Shown here: positions 1 through 9,300 of the stretch, piece after piece
Layout of the letters: the number at the start of each line of letters is the position of its first letter
Position numbering within the stretch: the stretch's first letter is position 1
NCBI RefSeq assembly: GCF_030160295.1
Contig: NZ_BSOB01000004.1
Coordinates: 1-64,000, forward strand
Source of the DNA: Dyella acidisoli
GTDB taxonomy: Bacteria > Pseudomonadota > Gammaproteobacteria > Xanthomonadales > Rhodanobacteraceae
DNA length: 64,000 nt
Reading direction: 5' to 3'
The notes under the pieces: generated by a model
What the model was told of the DNA's origin: nothing
The model's database searches: none
The model's input: the letters and a program-made list of their open reading frames with translations, nothing else
Program-made: the position numbers and the translations under genes

Positions 1-3
1 TTC

Positions 4-95
4 ATGGACTCGCCCTCGCTCGTTACAGAACGGTGGATAGTTTTACTCTCCACCGCTGGCCCATGAGGCCTTATTTAGCGCGGGGGCGAGTCCAT
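4..95. other. Branched palindromic element (three-way-junction-like)
   Basis: An outer perfect 12-bp inverted repeat (4-15 with 84-95) continues, after a small bulge, as CGCT/AGCG (17-20 with 77-80). It encloses two further hairpins, CGGTGGA/TCCACCG (31-37 with 49-55) and GGCC/GGCC (58-61 with 67-70). The pairing was read by eye; the folded form, as RNA or DNA cruciform, is inferred. It could be a structured RNA, the 3' end of a gene to the left of the window, or a palindromic mobile element. The rest of the upstream region to 321 shows no gene I can support. Confidence 0.45.
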
Positions 96-321
96 GTAAT
101 TACATGGGCATTTGCGCGTCCCATAAAGCACGAGTCAAGATGCGCTTTCCGGTTGGCGGGAAACTTGGGAAAGTTTCAGGGCTGGAATCCCCATTTTGTG
201 GACATCGTTCCTAGCGTTTGTCACAGTCATCAGCATCCGTCTTCCACGCTCTTGCCCATCATCCGGTGGTGAAGCACCATCCGAATGCTTCGCATGGCTC
301 ATCTACCCAGGGGAAAGGAAT

Positions 322-1464
322 ATGGCGCAACCGATCGTAACTGGCTTGTCCGGAAATGAGATCTATTGCATGCAGCTGAAGGGCTTGAAACCCAGCGGCA
401 TCGTGGTGGGCAATAGCGTTCAATCGATGGGATTTCTTGGCGGCGTATCCTCAGCTTTTCGTGGCGCAATAGGAGGCGAGGTTTCTGCTGTTACCTCGAT
501 GATCCATGACGGACGCGAGGCGGCCTTCGAACGCATGGCTGACGAAGCGCGGCGCGAAGGCGTGCACGGCGTGGTCGGCGTTTCGTCCGACCTGCGCAAT
601 CTCGCGGGCAATTCCGAATTTCTTTTTGTCGGCTCGGGGGTCGTCGGCAGTACAGGCGCAAAGTCGTTTACCAGCGCAGGCGATGCTCAGGAACTCTATT
701 GCCACATGGATGCGGGCTATCAGCCGCTCCAATTCGTGTTTGGCAACATCGCCTATTCCGTAGGCGCGGTGGGTGGAATAGTCGGCAACCTGAAAACCAT
801 GGTTCGCGGCGAAATTCGTGAGTTCAGCGACATCTTCAACGCAACCCGTCATCGCGCGTTGGATCGCCTGGTGAGTCAAGCAAGAAAAGCCGGTGCCAAT
901 GCAGTGGTCGGCGTCAGAACCAACGTCATGAAATTCGTCGGATTCCACGAGATGTATATGACGGGGACCGCGTCCTTTCATCCCGACCTGCCTGCCGAAT
1001 GCAAGACCTACCCCGTTACAAGTGATTTGACGGGTGAAGAACTGTGGTCCATGACGAGCCTTGGCTACGCTCCGATCAAGCTGCTTATTTCGACCTCGGT
1101 TTATTCCTTGGGCGCTGTCGGCAGCTTGAAGGCCATGTTCAAGGGATTCGTCAAAGGCGAAATTAGCGATCTGACCACCTTGATCTATGACGCGAGAGAA
1201 AATGCCTTCGACCGTTTAAGGAAGGACGCGGCAGCGGTTCACGCTGAGGAAATCGTCGGCATCAAGACCTACATCATCGAACTCAATCCGGGACTGATCG
1301 AAATCGTTGCAGTAGGAACAGCCGTACAGAAACTATCAGGCGTCAAAGTCGCCACGCCTTCGCTCCCTGCCCAAGCCATCATTCGCGACAAGGACACCTG
1401 GCTGAGCGGTGAAAGCGGATTCGGGCTTCAGTCGACACGCGCCGGTGGCTCGGTAAGTTCGTAA
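322..1464 (+). CDS. Protein with three tandem YbjQ/UPF0145-like domains
   Basis: A 380-residue protein made of three consecutive copies of a YbjQ (UPF0145, DUF74) type unit, at about residues 10-100, 120-225 and 240-345. Each copy carries a Gly-rich turn (GFLGGVSS, GAVGGIVG, GAVGSLKA), then an acidic D/E-rich helix with 'R..A..R' residues, then a strand such as GVVGVSSD, AVVGVRTN or EIVGIKTY. Single-domain YbjQ proteins are about 100 residues and form small-molecule or heavy-metal-binding-like pentamers, but their biological role is unsettled. I chose the ATG at 322, where AGGGGAAAGG lies just upstream, over a longer reading from 196. There is no signal peptide or membrane segment. The stop codon lies inside a REP-type repeat. 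The fold assignment is fairly safe, the function unknown. Confidence 0.75.
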   Translation: MAQPIVTGLSGNEIYCMQLKGLKPSGIVVGNSVQSMGFLGGVSSAFRGAIGGEVSAVTSMIHDGREAAFERMADEARREGVHGVVGVSSDLRNLAGNSEFLFVGSGVVGSTGAKSFTSAGDAQELYCHMDAGYQPLQFVFGNIAYSVGAVGGIVGNLKTMVRGEIREFSDIFNATRHRALDRLVSQARKAGANAVVGVRTNVMKFVGFHEMYMTGTASFHPDLPAECKTYPVTSDLTGEELWSMTSLGYAPIKLLISTSVYSLGAVGSLKAMFKGFVKGEISDLTTLIYDARENAFDRLRKDAAAVHAEEIVGIKTYIIELNPGLIEIVAVGTAVQKLSGVKVATPSLPAQAIIRDKDTWLSGESGFGLQSTRAGGSVSS

Positions 1465-1530
1465 GTTGGGATGAGAACCCCACCATCGCGATGTATGCAT
1501 GGCAATGTTGGGGTTCTCACCCCAACCTAC
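1461..1530. repeat. GTAG-headed REP pair (family A, copy 1)
   Basis: An inverted repeat beginning GTAAGTTGGG and ending CCCAACCTAC, with inner arms AACCCCA and TGTTGGGGTT around a spacer containing ATCGCGATG. Related copies are at 17992-18064 and 22552-22623, and a decayed half is at 59302. The GTAG head and head-to-head layout resemble REPINs mobilised by RAYT transposases, such as the Stenotrophomonas GTAG family. Its first bases supply the stop codon of the YbjQ-repeat gene. Confidence 0.75.
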
Positions 1531-1615
1531 ATTGAACTGAAGTGGGTCAGAGTGCGCTTTCCGACATTATCTGTTGGAAGTCCACGTCGCCTCTGTTTTG
1601 CCCCTGTCTTGATTC

Positions 1616-2092
1616 TCACTCGACTGCAAACAAAGCTCCGCTGCCGTCGCGATATACATGGACGCCGTGATCGTCGGGGACATCCGGCAGATGGAGCGGC
1701 TCATCGTTCCAGTAGTCATCTTTCGCGAATGTAGGCGATGAAAAGTCGAAGCCGTGATTGCGAGAAACGTAGAACAGTATCGTGTCGTCGTCAGTCGTGA
1801 TCGTAATGCCCCAAACATCCAACCGATGACCTTCGCGCTTGCTGTTGTCATGTATGGACCAGAATTCTGGAATCAGCATGCGTGAATACTCCTCGGCTTT
1901 CGCCGTGACATCGGGAATAGTCACCCATATGTTGTAGAGCATGGGTTCGACTTCGTTGGCGCATGCTTTGCACGCTTCACGATGCTTGCACTGGACCCAG
2001 ACCAATCTCTGACCGATTTGATATTCGGATCGGAAATAACCATCTTTGTCGGAATAGGTGCCGAGCAGGCCGTCAAGTCGGAGTTTTTCCAT
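1616..2092 (-). CDS. Hypothetical cytoplasmic protein, possible orphan immunity-type gene
   Basis: A 158-residue acidic protein with no signal peptide or membrane segment and no family I recognise. It contains a Cys-rich stretch (CKHREACKACAN) that could hold a metal, and a C-terminal half rich in Asp and aromatic residues ending VYRDGSGALFAVE. The ATG at 2092 begins MEKLRLDGLL; a TTG start at 2152 would add 20 Arg/Ser-rich residues and is less likely. It is the last of a string of minus-strand genes downstream of the TpsA exoprotein. Small, unrelated genes in that position are often orphan immunity genes left by past toxin exchange, but that is inference from position only. Confidence 0.5.
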   Translation of the reverse strand: MEKLRLDGLLGTYSDKDGYFRSEYQIGQRLVWVQCKHREACKACANEVEPMLYNIWVTIPDVTAKAEEYSRMLIPEFWSIHDNSKREGHRLDVWGITITTDDDTILFYVSRNHGFDFSSPTFAKDDYWNDEPLHLPDVPDDHGVHVYRDGSGALFAVE

Positions 2093-2120
2093 ATTGAACA
2101 GCACTGAGTTCGTTAAAGAG

Positions 2121-2168
2121 CGGGGGTAGGTTCGCCTACTGGCAAAACTCAACCCACCCCCGTTTTTA
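2121..2168 (+). terminator. Hairpin with T-tract, reads as a plus-strand terminator
   Basis: CGGGGGT (2121-2127) pairs with ACCCCCG (2156-2162), and inner GGTT pairs with AACC (2151-2154). TTTTTAG follows on the plus strand, giving an intrinsic-terminator shape. No plus-strand gene is close enough to need it. On the minus strand the hairpin sits between two genes and is followed by CTCTTTAACG, which resembles a boxA-type antitermination sequence. Its role is therefore unclear. Confidence 0.4.
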
Positions 2169-2197
2169 GTTATTACCGGTGCAATCGATCAACAAGC

Positions 2198-2704
2198 TTA
2201 TTTCAAGTCACCTAGCAGACCATTCATGCCGGGGGTAACCATCCATTCGGCAATGTCCTCGCCCAGCTCCTTATTCACACGATCAAGAACCCCGCAATTT
2301 CCCTTGAACTGACCGAAGGCGCCACCCATCGAGACGCGACGGGCCTTGAAGTTTCCGACCAATTTTCCGTCTTGATACAAACTGCCCTTTACTGACATCG
2401 ATTTGTGATGCCCGATAAAGGCGTTGCCATCGGATACGGCACTGGTGATTTCCATGGTGATGACACGACCCGGAGTACTGGAGCTCAGATCGGCCATGCG
2501 CGTAACCGCCATCCCACGCTTTTGCGCATTCTCCACCACGTATTGGGACAGATTTTCGCCAAGATGGCATTCGGTTTTTACCGAGCCGGAAATCTCGGCA
2601 TCTTCGTTTAAAGGTATGGCCTGCTGAATGGTCACACTGTCTGCCGCGAAAGCGGAATGACAGAAGAGCGGGAATATCACAGCCAGGAAAAGCAATTTCT
2701 TCAT
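2198..2704 (-). CDS. Hypothetical secreted/periplasmic protein
   Basis: A 168-residue protein with a clear Sec signal peptide (Lys-rich start, hydrophobic core, cleavage likely after FCHSAFA). The mature part has two Cys residues, one in KTECHLG near residue 46 and one in GNCGVLD near residue 136, that could form a disulphide. A GGAFGQFKGNCG segment follows a run of beta-type sequence. I do not recognise the family. The start is supported by AAGGGGACATAA immediately upstream. It lies between two other small minus-strand genes and is separated from the toxin locus by a strong terminator at 2813-2855, so it is probably transcribed on its own. Confidence 0.65.
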   Translation of the reverse strand: MKKLLFLAVIFPLFCHSAFAADSVTIQQAIPLNEDAEISGSVKTECHLGENLSQYVVENAQKRGMAVTRMADLSSSTPGRVITMEITSAVSDGNAFIGHHKSMSVKGSLYQDGKLVGNFKARRVSMGGAFGQFKGNCGVLDRVNKELGEDIAEWMVTPGMNGLLGDLK

Positions 2705-2812
2705 TTATGTCCCCTTTTTTCGAGACCGTCGTGGTCTCAAGTCCAATTGTGCCAAAACGGAACCAACTCACTCTTACCTCTATTCTGCCAAAAGGGGCTC
2801 CCAAAAGCGGCC

Positions 2813-2855
2813 GAAAAAAAGGCCGTGGGTAGTTAAGCCACTTTAACTACCCACG
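2813..2855 (-). terminator. Intrinsic terminator of the TpsB-TpsA-immunity operon
   Basis: A 13-bp stem (2824-2836 with 2843-2855; core GTGGGTAGTTAA) with a 6-nt loop is followed on the minus strand by GGCC and seven T residues (plus-strand AAAAAAA ahead of GGCC). It lies 50 bp past the stop of the candidate immunity gene, so it closes the toxin operon. Confidence 0.8.
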
Positions 2856-2904
2856 ACCCCTTTTCGCGTTTGGACCGTCCTTGGAAGTGAAACCCGCTCA
2901 ATCA

Positions 2905-3378
2905 TTAGCGCCAAAACGCATTGTTGAAGTCATGTTGATACTCGTCGACTTCGTCGTTTGACCACACATGACGATCCACCTTATCAATTAGGAGGCTTGC
3001 GCCAGGGCGCTCTTCGTTAGGATAGATTTTGTCGAATATCCAGTACATTGGGTTATGTTCGTCATTGCGCCACGAAAAGACGACGGACACTCCTTCTGGC
3101 AAGTTCACAGATGAAGCAACTTGTATAGCTTCATCGGAGCTTATAACAGCTTCCTCTCTATATTTCGTAGGTACGCTTAGGGACGGAACGCGAACATCTC
3201 TTAACCGCATAACGGCCATCATCGCCTGCATTCTTCTGATATTTAGCCCAAGAAATCCGCTGTAGTCCTTGTCGATATCTACATTAAAATTGATATCGCG
3301 AATGATCTTGAAAGCATCCTCTATCACCAAGCCTTTAGTCACCCGCGGAAGATAAATATCGCAGCTTTGATAATTCAT
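2905..3378 (-). CDS. Candidate immunity protein for the TpsA/CdiA-type toxin
   Basis: A 157-residue soluble protein, rich in Asp and aromatic residues and without export signal, starting 16 bp after the stop of the 4177-residue exoprotein on the same strand. In CDI and polymorphic toxin loci the gene directly after the toxin tip normally encodes the cognate immunity protein, and this gene's size, acidity and lower G+C fit. It contains a helical first third with several Met/Arg (RRMQAMMAVMRLRD) and a C-terminal segment with VFSWRNDEHNP. I do not recognise a named immunity family, so the pairing rests on position. No strong Shine-Dalgarno is visible, which could mean translational coupling to the toxin gene. 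Confidence 0.65.
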   Translation of the reverse strand: MNYQSCDIYLPRVTKGLVIEDAFKIIRDINFNVDIDKDYSGFLGLNIRRMQAMMAVMRLRDVRVPSLSVPTKYREEAVISSDEAIQVASSVNLPEGVSVVFSWRNDEHNPMYWIFDKIYPNEERPGASLLIDKVDRHVWSNDEVDEYQHDFNNAFWR

Positions 3379-3394
3379 AGTAGATAACCTGGTG

Positions 3395-6300
3395 TTACGG
3401 AGTTTTTATGAATACTGCCTGTCCAGTCATAGACTTATCTAGAGCAGAGACAGGAACAGAATATGATGATCCAACCCCTGGTGGCCATGGATCACGGATA
3501 AATGCCATTCCGCCAGAGATCTCATCTACTACCACCGCATGAATTGAACCTGCTCCGGTCTTGACGTTGACAATTGCTGTGCTGCCAGCTGCCGTCTCGG
3601 CTGCGATGGAGTCAGCTGTTGCCCCCGTCACGAAAGACGAACTTCCTTGATAGCCCAACTGCTGAAGCCCTCCTGGGATACTAGCCAAGCTAGTGCCATC
3701 TGTATTGCTCGTTCCAATCGCTGCACGGACGTATGCTTCTGGCATATCTGAGGTAGCCGCCATCCTCACACAACCCGCGACACAAGAATTACTTTCCAAT
3801 TGCCCTAGCAAAGGCCCTGTAGGCTGATAAATGCCCTTAACTACATTCGGGAACACTTGCTCTCCATTTCCCGCTATTTGACCTAATGCTGCGTCGTAAG
3901 TACTGGATGCTGCCCTCCCAACGTCTAGCAATCCACCCTCAAGCGCAGCCGGTCCGAACAACAGAATCGACTGCCCTGCCGCGTCCATATACTTGCCGTC
4001 CGCCAGCGACACGCCAATTGAACCGACCGGATTCAACTGCAGAAGTGGTTTGAGGGCCTGCAAATACGCAACTTGATTCAATTCGCTTTCAGTCAGCGTC
4101 TGCCCTTGATCTACTTTTCGATACAACGCTGCTAGCGTCGCATTGTCGCGTATCTGATCTGCAATGCTGGCATATTGATCCAAGTCAAAGCTTGCGCCTG
4201 TTTGATCTCCCAACCCATATTTGAGCGTCGTAAAGTGTGAAAGCAGGTAAGACGTCTTGTAGGGATCGGCGTAGAGATTCCAGTTAGCCTTTTCAGCGTC
4301 AGTCGCGGTGAACACCTGCTCACCATTGGGCAATGCATATTGCGATGCATTAGCAGCCAACCACGCACGCGCCTCACCATCATCCTGTCCCAGCTGCTGG
4401 GCCCATTGATTATCCACCTGCCGTAACGCCTGTTTGATTAACATCGTCTCAGCATCCGTTTGATCGATGGTCGCATCTGGATGGGCTGCGTTGTAAGCGT
4501 CGACATACTTCTTTGCGAGATCACCGACGATCAATGACAACTCCGCTGGGTGCAGCTGCCGGTTGTACTGATCGCCCTGAATGGCGGTAGCTGCGCCCGC
4601 GCCACCACCGACAGATCCGCCGATGATTGCACTACCCAGTTGCATCAGCGCCTTGCCCTCTGACGAACTTGGATCGATATGATTGCTGAGTAGGTAGTTC
4701 TGCATGGCGCCACTGGCTATCTCACCAGCGCTTGCTCCCAGCGCGCCCTGCAAAGCGTTGCCGCTACCTAACGCTGCGGTAGCCGCGCCAACCAATCCGT
4801 GTAGCAGAACCTTGTCCGCTCCCCCATCACTCCATGCCTGTAAATTTGTTTGTGCGCTGGTGATTGCAGCTTGGTCCCCACTCTTGCTTGCCTGGGCGAG
4901 ATTTTCCGCTGCCTGCTTTTGCATGATGTAGGCAATATCGCCTACAGCGGTCATGCCAACCTGTCCGGCCAACATTCCCGCCTGCTGGTTCTGCGCAACC
5001 TTGTTGGGATCGAAGGTATTGGCCAGCCCATTCGCATCGCTCAAGCTGGGATTGCGGTTAAGGCCAGAGAGATCCTGTTTCGGATTGTCGCGCACAACGA
5101 CCGTGCCTTGTGCGATGCCTGCCTGTGTCGTGCTGCTCTTGTTACTGTTTTGCGGAATGCCAATACCGCCGCTGAAACCACTCATGCCCGACATGCTGCC
5201 CGTGCTCATGCCACCGCCCACGCTGATGCTTTCGGCGCTCGACTTGGCTTGGTTCTGGATATTGCTGTAGGTGAGGCTGCCGGTATCGAGGATGTTCTTG
5301 TCCACACTCGCAGTGCTGGCAACCACCGCGCCTTTCAGGTTGGTGTTGCCGCCAACGAGGAGGTCGAAGCCACCGTTGCCGGCTCCGATGCCGCTCATCT
5401 GCGTCACACTGGCGTAGTTGCTGTTCGCTTTGCTCGCAGACAGATTTCCGCTGACGCCCACACCTCCGTCGCTCCAGCCATACACCAACGTGATACCACC
5501 CTGGATGCTATGACTGGCGTAATCGTTGGTGTCCTGCTCACTGGCAACGTTGAGATTGCCGCCGATGTTGGCGAGCACGGTGTTGCCAGTGGCTTGTGCA
5601 CCCTTGATGGTGGTGTCGTTGCCGCTGAGCATGGTCAACGTGTTTTGTGCGCTGACGACACTATCTGTGTGCGTGGTGCCGTTGCCATGGGCGATGGCTT
5701 CGCCAGCCGCTGCACTGAGGTAAATGCCGGTGGTCTGACCAATGCTGATGCCCACTTCGCCGCTGGCGTTGTGGCTATCGTTGCTTTGGGTGTGCTGTTC
5801 GGCCTGGCTGAGCAGGTTGATGTCGTGCGTGGCAGACAAGGTGACGTTGTTGCCATTGATCTGGCTGCCAACCACATTGAGATCGCCGCCGGTGGCGGCA
5901 ATGGTGACATCGCCGTTGCTGCTGATCTTGCTGCCGTAGGCCACGTCGTCGTGCGTCTTGCCGGTGGTGGTAGAGCTGCCGCCGCCAATACCGATATGCA
6001 GGCTGATGCCTGTGGACTTGCCGGCATCTTCAACCCCGCCGCCAACGCCACCGCCTGTGGCTGTGCTGCTATCCGTAAGCCCTTTTTGATAACCGCTCTG
6101 GAGAGCTCCAGGCGTATTTTCCAGCGCGTCCAGACCCGTGCCGTTCACATGCATTGCGTTGCCGGCGCCTGGCGAGAACAAGGTCTGCGCGGCCTGCATC
6201 GCGTAGAGCGCCTTCAGGCGTGAATCGCTACTGCTGCTGGTTGCGCCTTGCACATCCGCGGCCAAGGTTTGCGCCGTGCCAGCAACGCCACCACTCAGGC

Positions 6301-9300
6301 CTAGGCTGATGCCGCCCTGGCTTTGCTTCTGCGTCTGCGTGATGTCCTGGCTGCCCAACGCCGCATCGATCGTGACGTTCTTGCCAACGATCGTTGTAGC
6401 CGTCTGGCTGAGCACATCACTGCCTGTAATGTGCACGTTGTTGCCGGCAGTCAGTGTAACGGCACCGTCCGTGCTGCCGACCAGGCTGCCGGTGTAGCTC
6501 ACTTCCTTGTCGATGCTGGTGGTCTTCTCCGACTTGTTGCCGATCAGCACGCTGAAGCCGCCGCCGTTCATCAGGCCGGTGTGACTGGTGCCGGAGGATT
6601 GGGTTTCGGTGTAGGTGTCCTGGCCTGCATTAAGCGTGAGGTTGTTGCCGGCGGCCAGCGTCACATCATGCGTGCCGGCGATCTGCACGGCGGTGCCGGT
6701 GAGATCGTGGCCGGCGGCCACGGTGACCGTGTCGCCGGACAGCGTGCTGCCGATGCTGGTGGTCTGGTTGATCGTGGTGCTGCTCTGGTTGCTGCGCCAT
6801 TCCGGATCGACCGAGCCGAAACGTTTGGTGCTGTCGCTGAAGAAGTTGAAGCTGCTGTGCTGGTAGTCGTGTTCTTCGGTGTGGGTCTGCTCACCGGCGC
6901 CGAGCGTGACGTTGTTGACGGCACTGATGCTCAGCGCGTTGTTGGCGGTGAGTTGCACGGCCTGCGTGGCGAGGTTGTTGCCGGCCGCCAGCGTCACGTT
7001 GTTGCCGCTGATGCTGGTGCCGATCACATTCGAATCGCTGCTCGCGTCGTACGTGTGCGTGCTGCTGCTGGACAAGAAGCCGCTCGTCCTGGTGAGCGTA
7101 TCGCGATAGCTGCTGTGATCTTCGTTCGCCGCATTGAGCGTGAGATTGTTGCCGGCCGAAAGCGCGACGTCGCCATTCGCGCTATTGAGCTGCCCCGCGG
7201 TAATCGTGAGATCGTGATTGGCCGCGACATTGATGCCGTTGCTCCCAGTGAGCGTGGTGCCGCGCACGGTCTGATCGCTCTGACCGGTGCCGACCAGCAT
7301 ATGGCCCTGGAAGCCTTGCGTGTTGCGCGTGACCGAATCGGTGACCGTAGTGAGCGTGGCGTCGTGGCCGGCGCCGAGGTTGATAGTGCCGCCCGTGAGT
7401 TGCGCGCCTTGGCTGATGAGGTCGTTGCCGGCGACCAGCGTTAATGCACCGCCGGCGCTGAGCGTGCTGACAGTGTGCGTGGTGGTCTCCACGCCGTTCA
7501 TTAGCGTACCGACGCGGTTGGTGCTGCCGGTGGCGATCAGGCTGAGATCACGGCCGGCGAGCAGTTGCGCGTTGCCGCCTGCGCTGATCGCAGTGGCGGT
7601 GGCGGTAAGGTCGCGGCCTGCGGCAAGACTGAGATTGCCTCCGGCCTTCACCGGAGCAGTGTCCAGTTGCAGATCGCGGCCGGCGTTGATGGCCAGGCTG
7701 CCGCCCGCCGTGATGCCGCCGGGCAGTGCGGTGTTGTTGAGTGCCACCGGGCCGATCGCCGTGCTCAAACCGGGCAATGCAACAGCACCCAGGTTCTGCG
7801 CCACGCTTACGCCGCTCAGCACATCACCACCCGCAACCAGCGATACGTTGCCACCGGCCTTGATGGTGCCGCCGTTCAAGATGTTCTGCGCAGCGGTAAG
7901 GCTTAGATCGTTGCCGGCGCTGATGGTGCCGCTGTTGAGCAGGTTGCTTGCGGTGAGCTGCGCATTCTGGCTCGCCGCAATGGTGCCGTTGTTGGTGATG
8001 TCGCCGCTGGCGTTCAACACCACGTTCTTGCCGGCAATGGTTGCGCCGTTTGCGGCGAGGTTCTTCGCATCGCTCGTGCTGAGGTACACCACCGGTTCCA
8101 GCACTTGGTGGCCATCTACGTTCACGTTGACCAGCCACACGATGTCTTGCGTGAGGTTGGCCATCTGCGCGGGCGTAAGCGCTACGCCTACCGACAGGTT
8201 GAACTGCTGCGCCACCTGCACCGCGTTGTTCATCAGGTCGCGGTATTGATCCAGCGCATCGGTGTCGTCGGCGAGATAGCGGCGGCCGGTGAGATCGGTG
8301 ATCTGGTCCAGCACTTGCTGTTGTTCGTAGAAACCGTCGCCCAGGCGCTGCTCGGTCTGGTGCGGATCAAGGCCGAGCTTCTGCAGCATGTAGTCGCTGC
8401 TGATGAAGGTGCTGTAGCGGGTGAACTGCGGGTTGGTTTCGATCAGGAACTCGCTGCCCGGTTGCACGTCGATGGCGTACAGGCCGGTTTGTGGCAGCTT
8501 GATCGTTGCGTTTGGGCCGACCAGCGTGCTCACAACTTGCGGTGATGCTAGCGAAGGGTGTGCACCTGTCGCTGGAGTCGAAGTGCTGTTGACGCCGGGT
8601 GTACTCGCAGCACCTGGCGCAAGGCCCTGTGCCACACCCGGTGCATTGACGGTCGAACCGGTGCCGGTACTGCGTGCGCTGGCGACGCTCAACGAGCTGC
8701 CATTCGTTTGGTTGGGGGTATTGCCCACCGCAACGCTGCCCACGCTGCCGCTGGCGCCGCTGGCACTACCTACCGTAGTCGCAGCGTTGCCACCCACAGC
8801 CTGACCCGCACTATTGCTGCCGAGGCCGATCGCGTTCTGCACAGGCTGACCGTTGGCGCCGACCGTCGTGTTGTTGATGGTCTGCGCGGTGATCGACACG
8901 GTGTTACCCGCGCTCATGACGCCCGGTGCGTCGCTGCCCGCGTTGAAAGTGATCCAGCTTGGTACCGATCCCGGTGCCAGCGAGATCGTGCTGCTGGTAC
9001 TGCTGGTGCCGTAGCTCATCCACGGGCCATCAACCCATGCGCGGGGGTTCGACTGCAGTTGCTGGGTGGCGCTCTCCTCATTGATGCTGGTTTGCACCGT
9101 AGCCGTCGGCGCAAAGGCGATGTTCTGCACCGTATAAGTCGAGGTAGCACCGCCGCCAGCGTTGCCGTTCTGGCCGTTGATGGTCAGGTTGTTGCCGGCT
9201 GCGATGGTGGATTTGTCGTTGAGCACCGAGCCATTGATGGTGATGTTGCCGCCAGCAAGCAGTTTGCTCTGCGAGCTGATGGCAGCGATTTCCTGCACCG

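Noticed and set aside
4-95. Integron attC site
   Set aside because: It has palindromic arms of about the right length but lacks the GTTRRRY core and RYYYAAC partner at the ends; no integrase gene is near.
4850-6223. Long plus-strand open frame (457 codons) antisense to the exoprotein, and similar ones at 11903-13408
   Set aside because: The frames lie opposite a clear TpsA gene with repetitive GC-rich codons; the translated products are low-complexity Ala/Val/Arg sequence without start sites or families.
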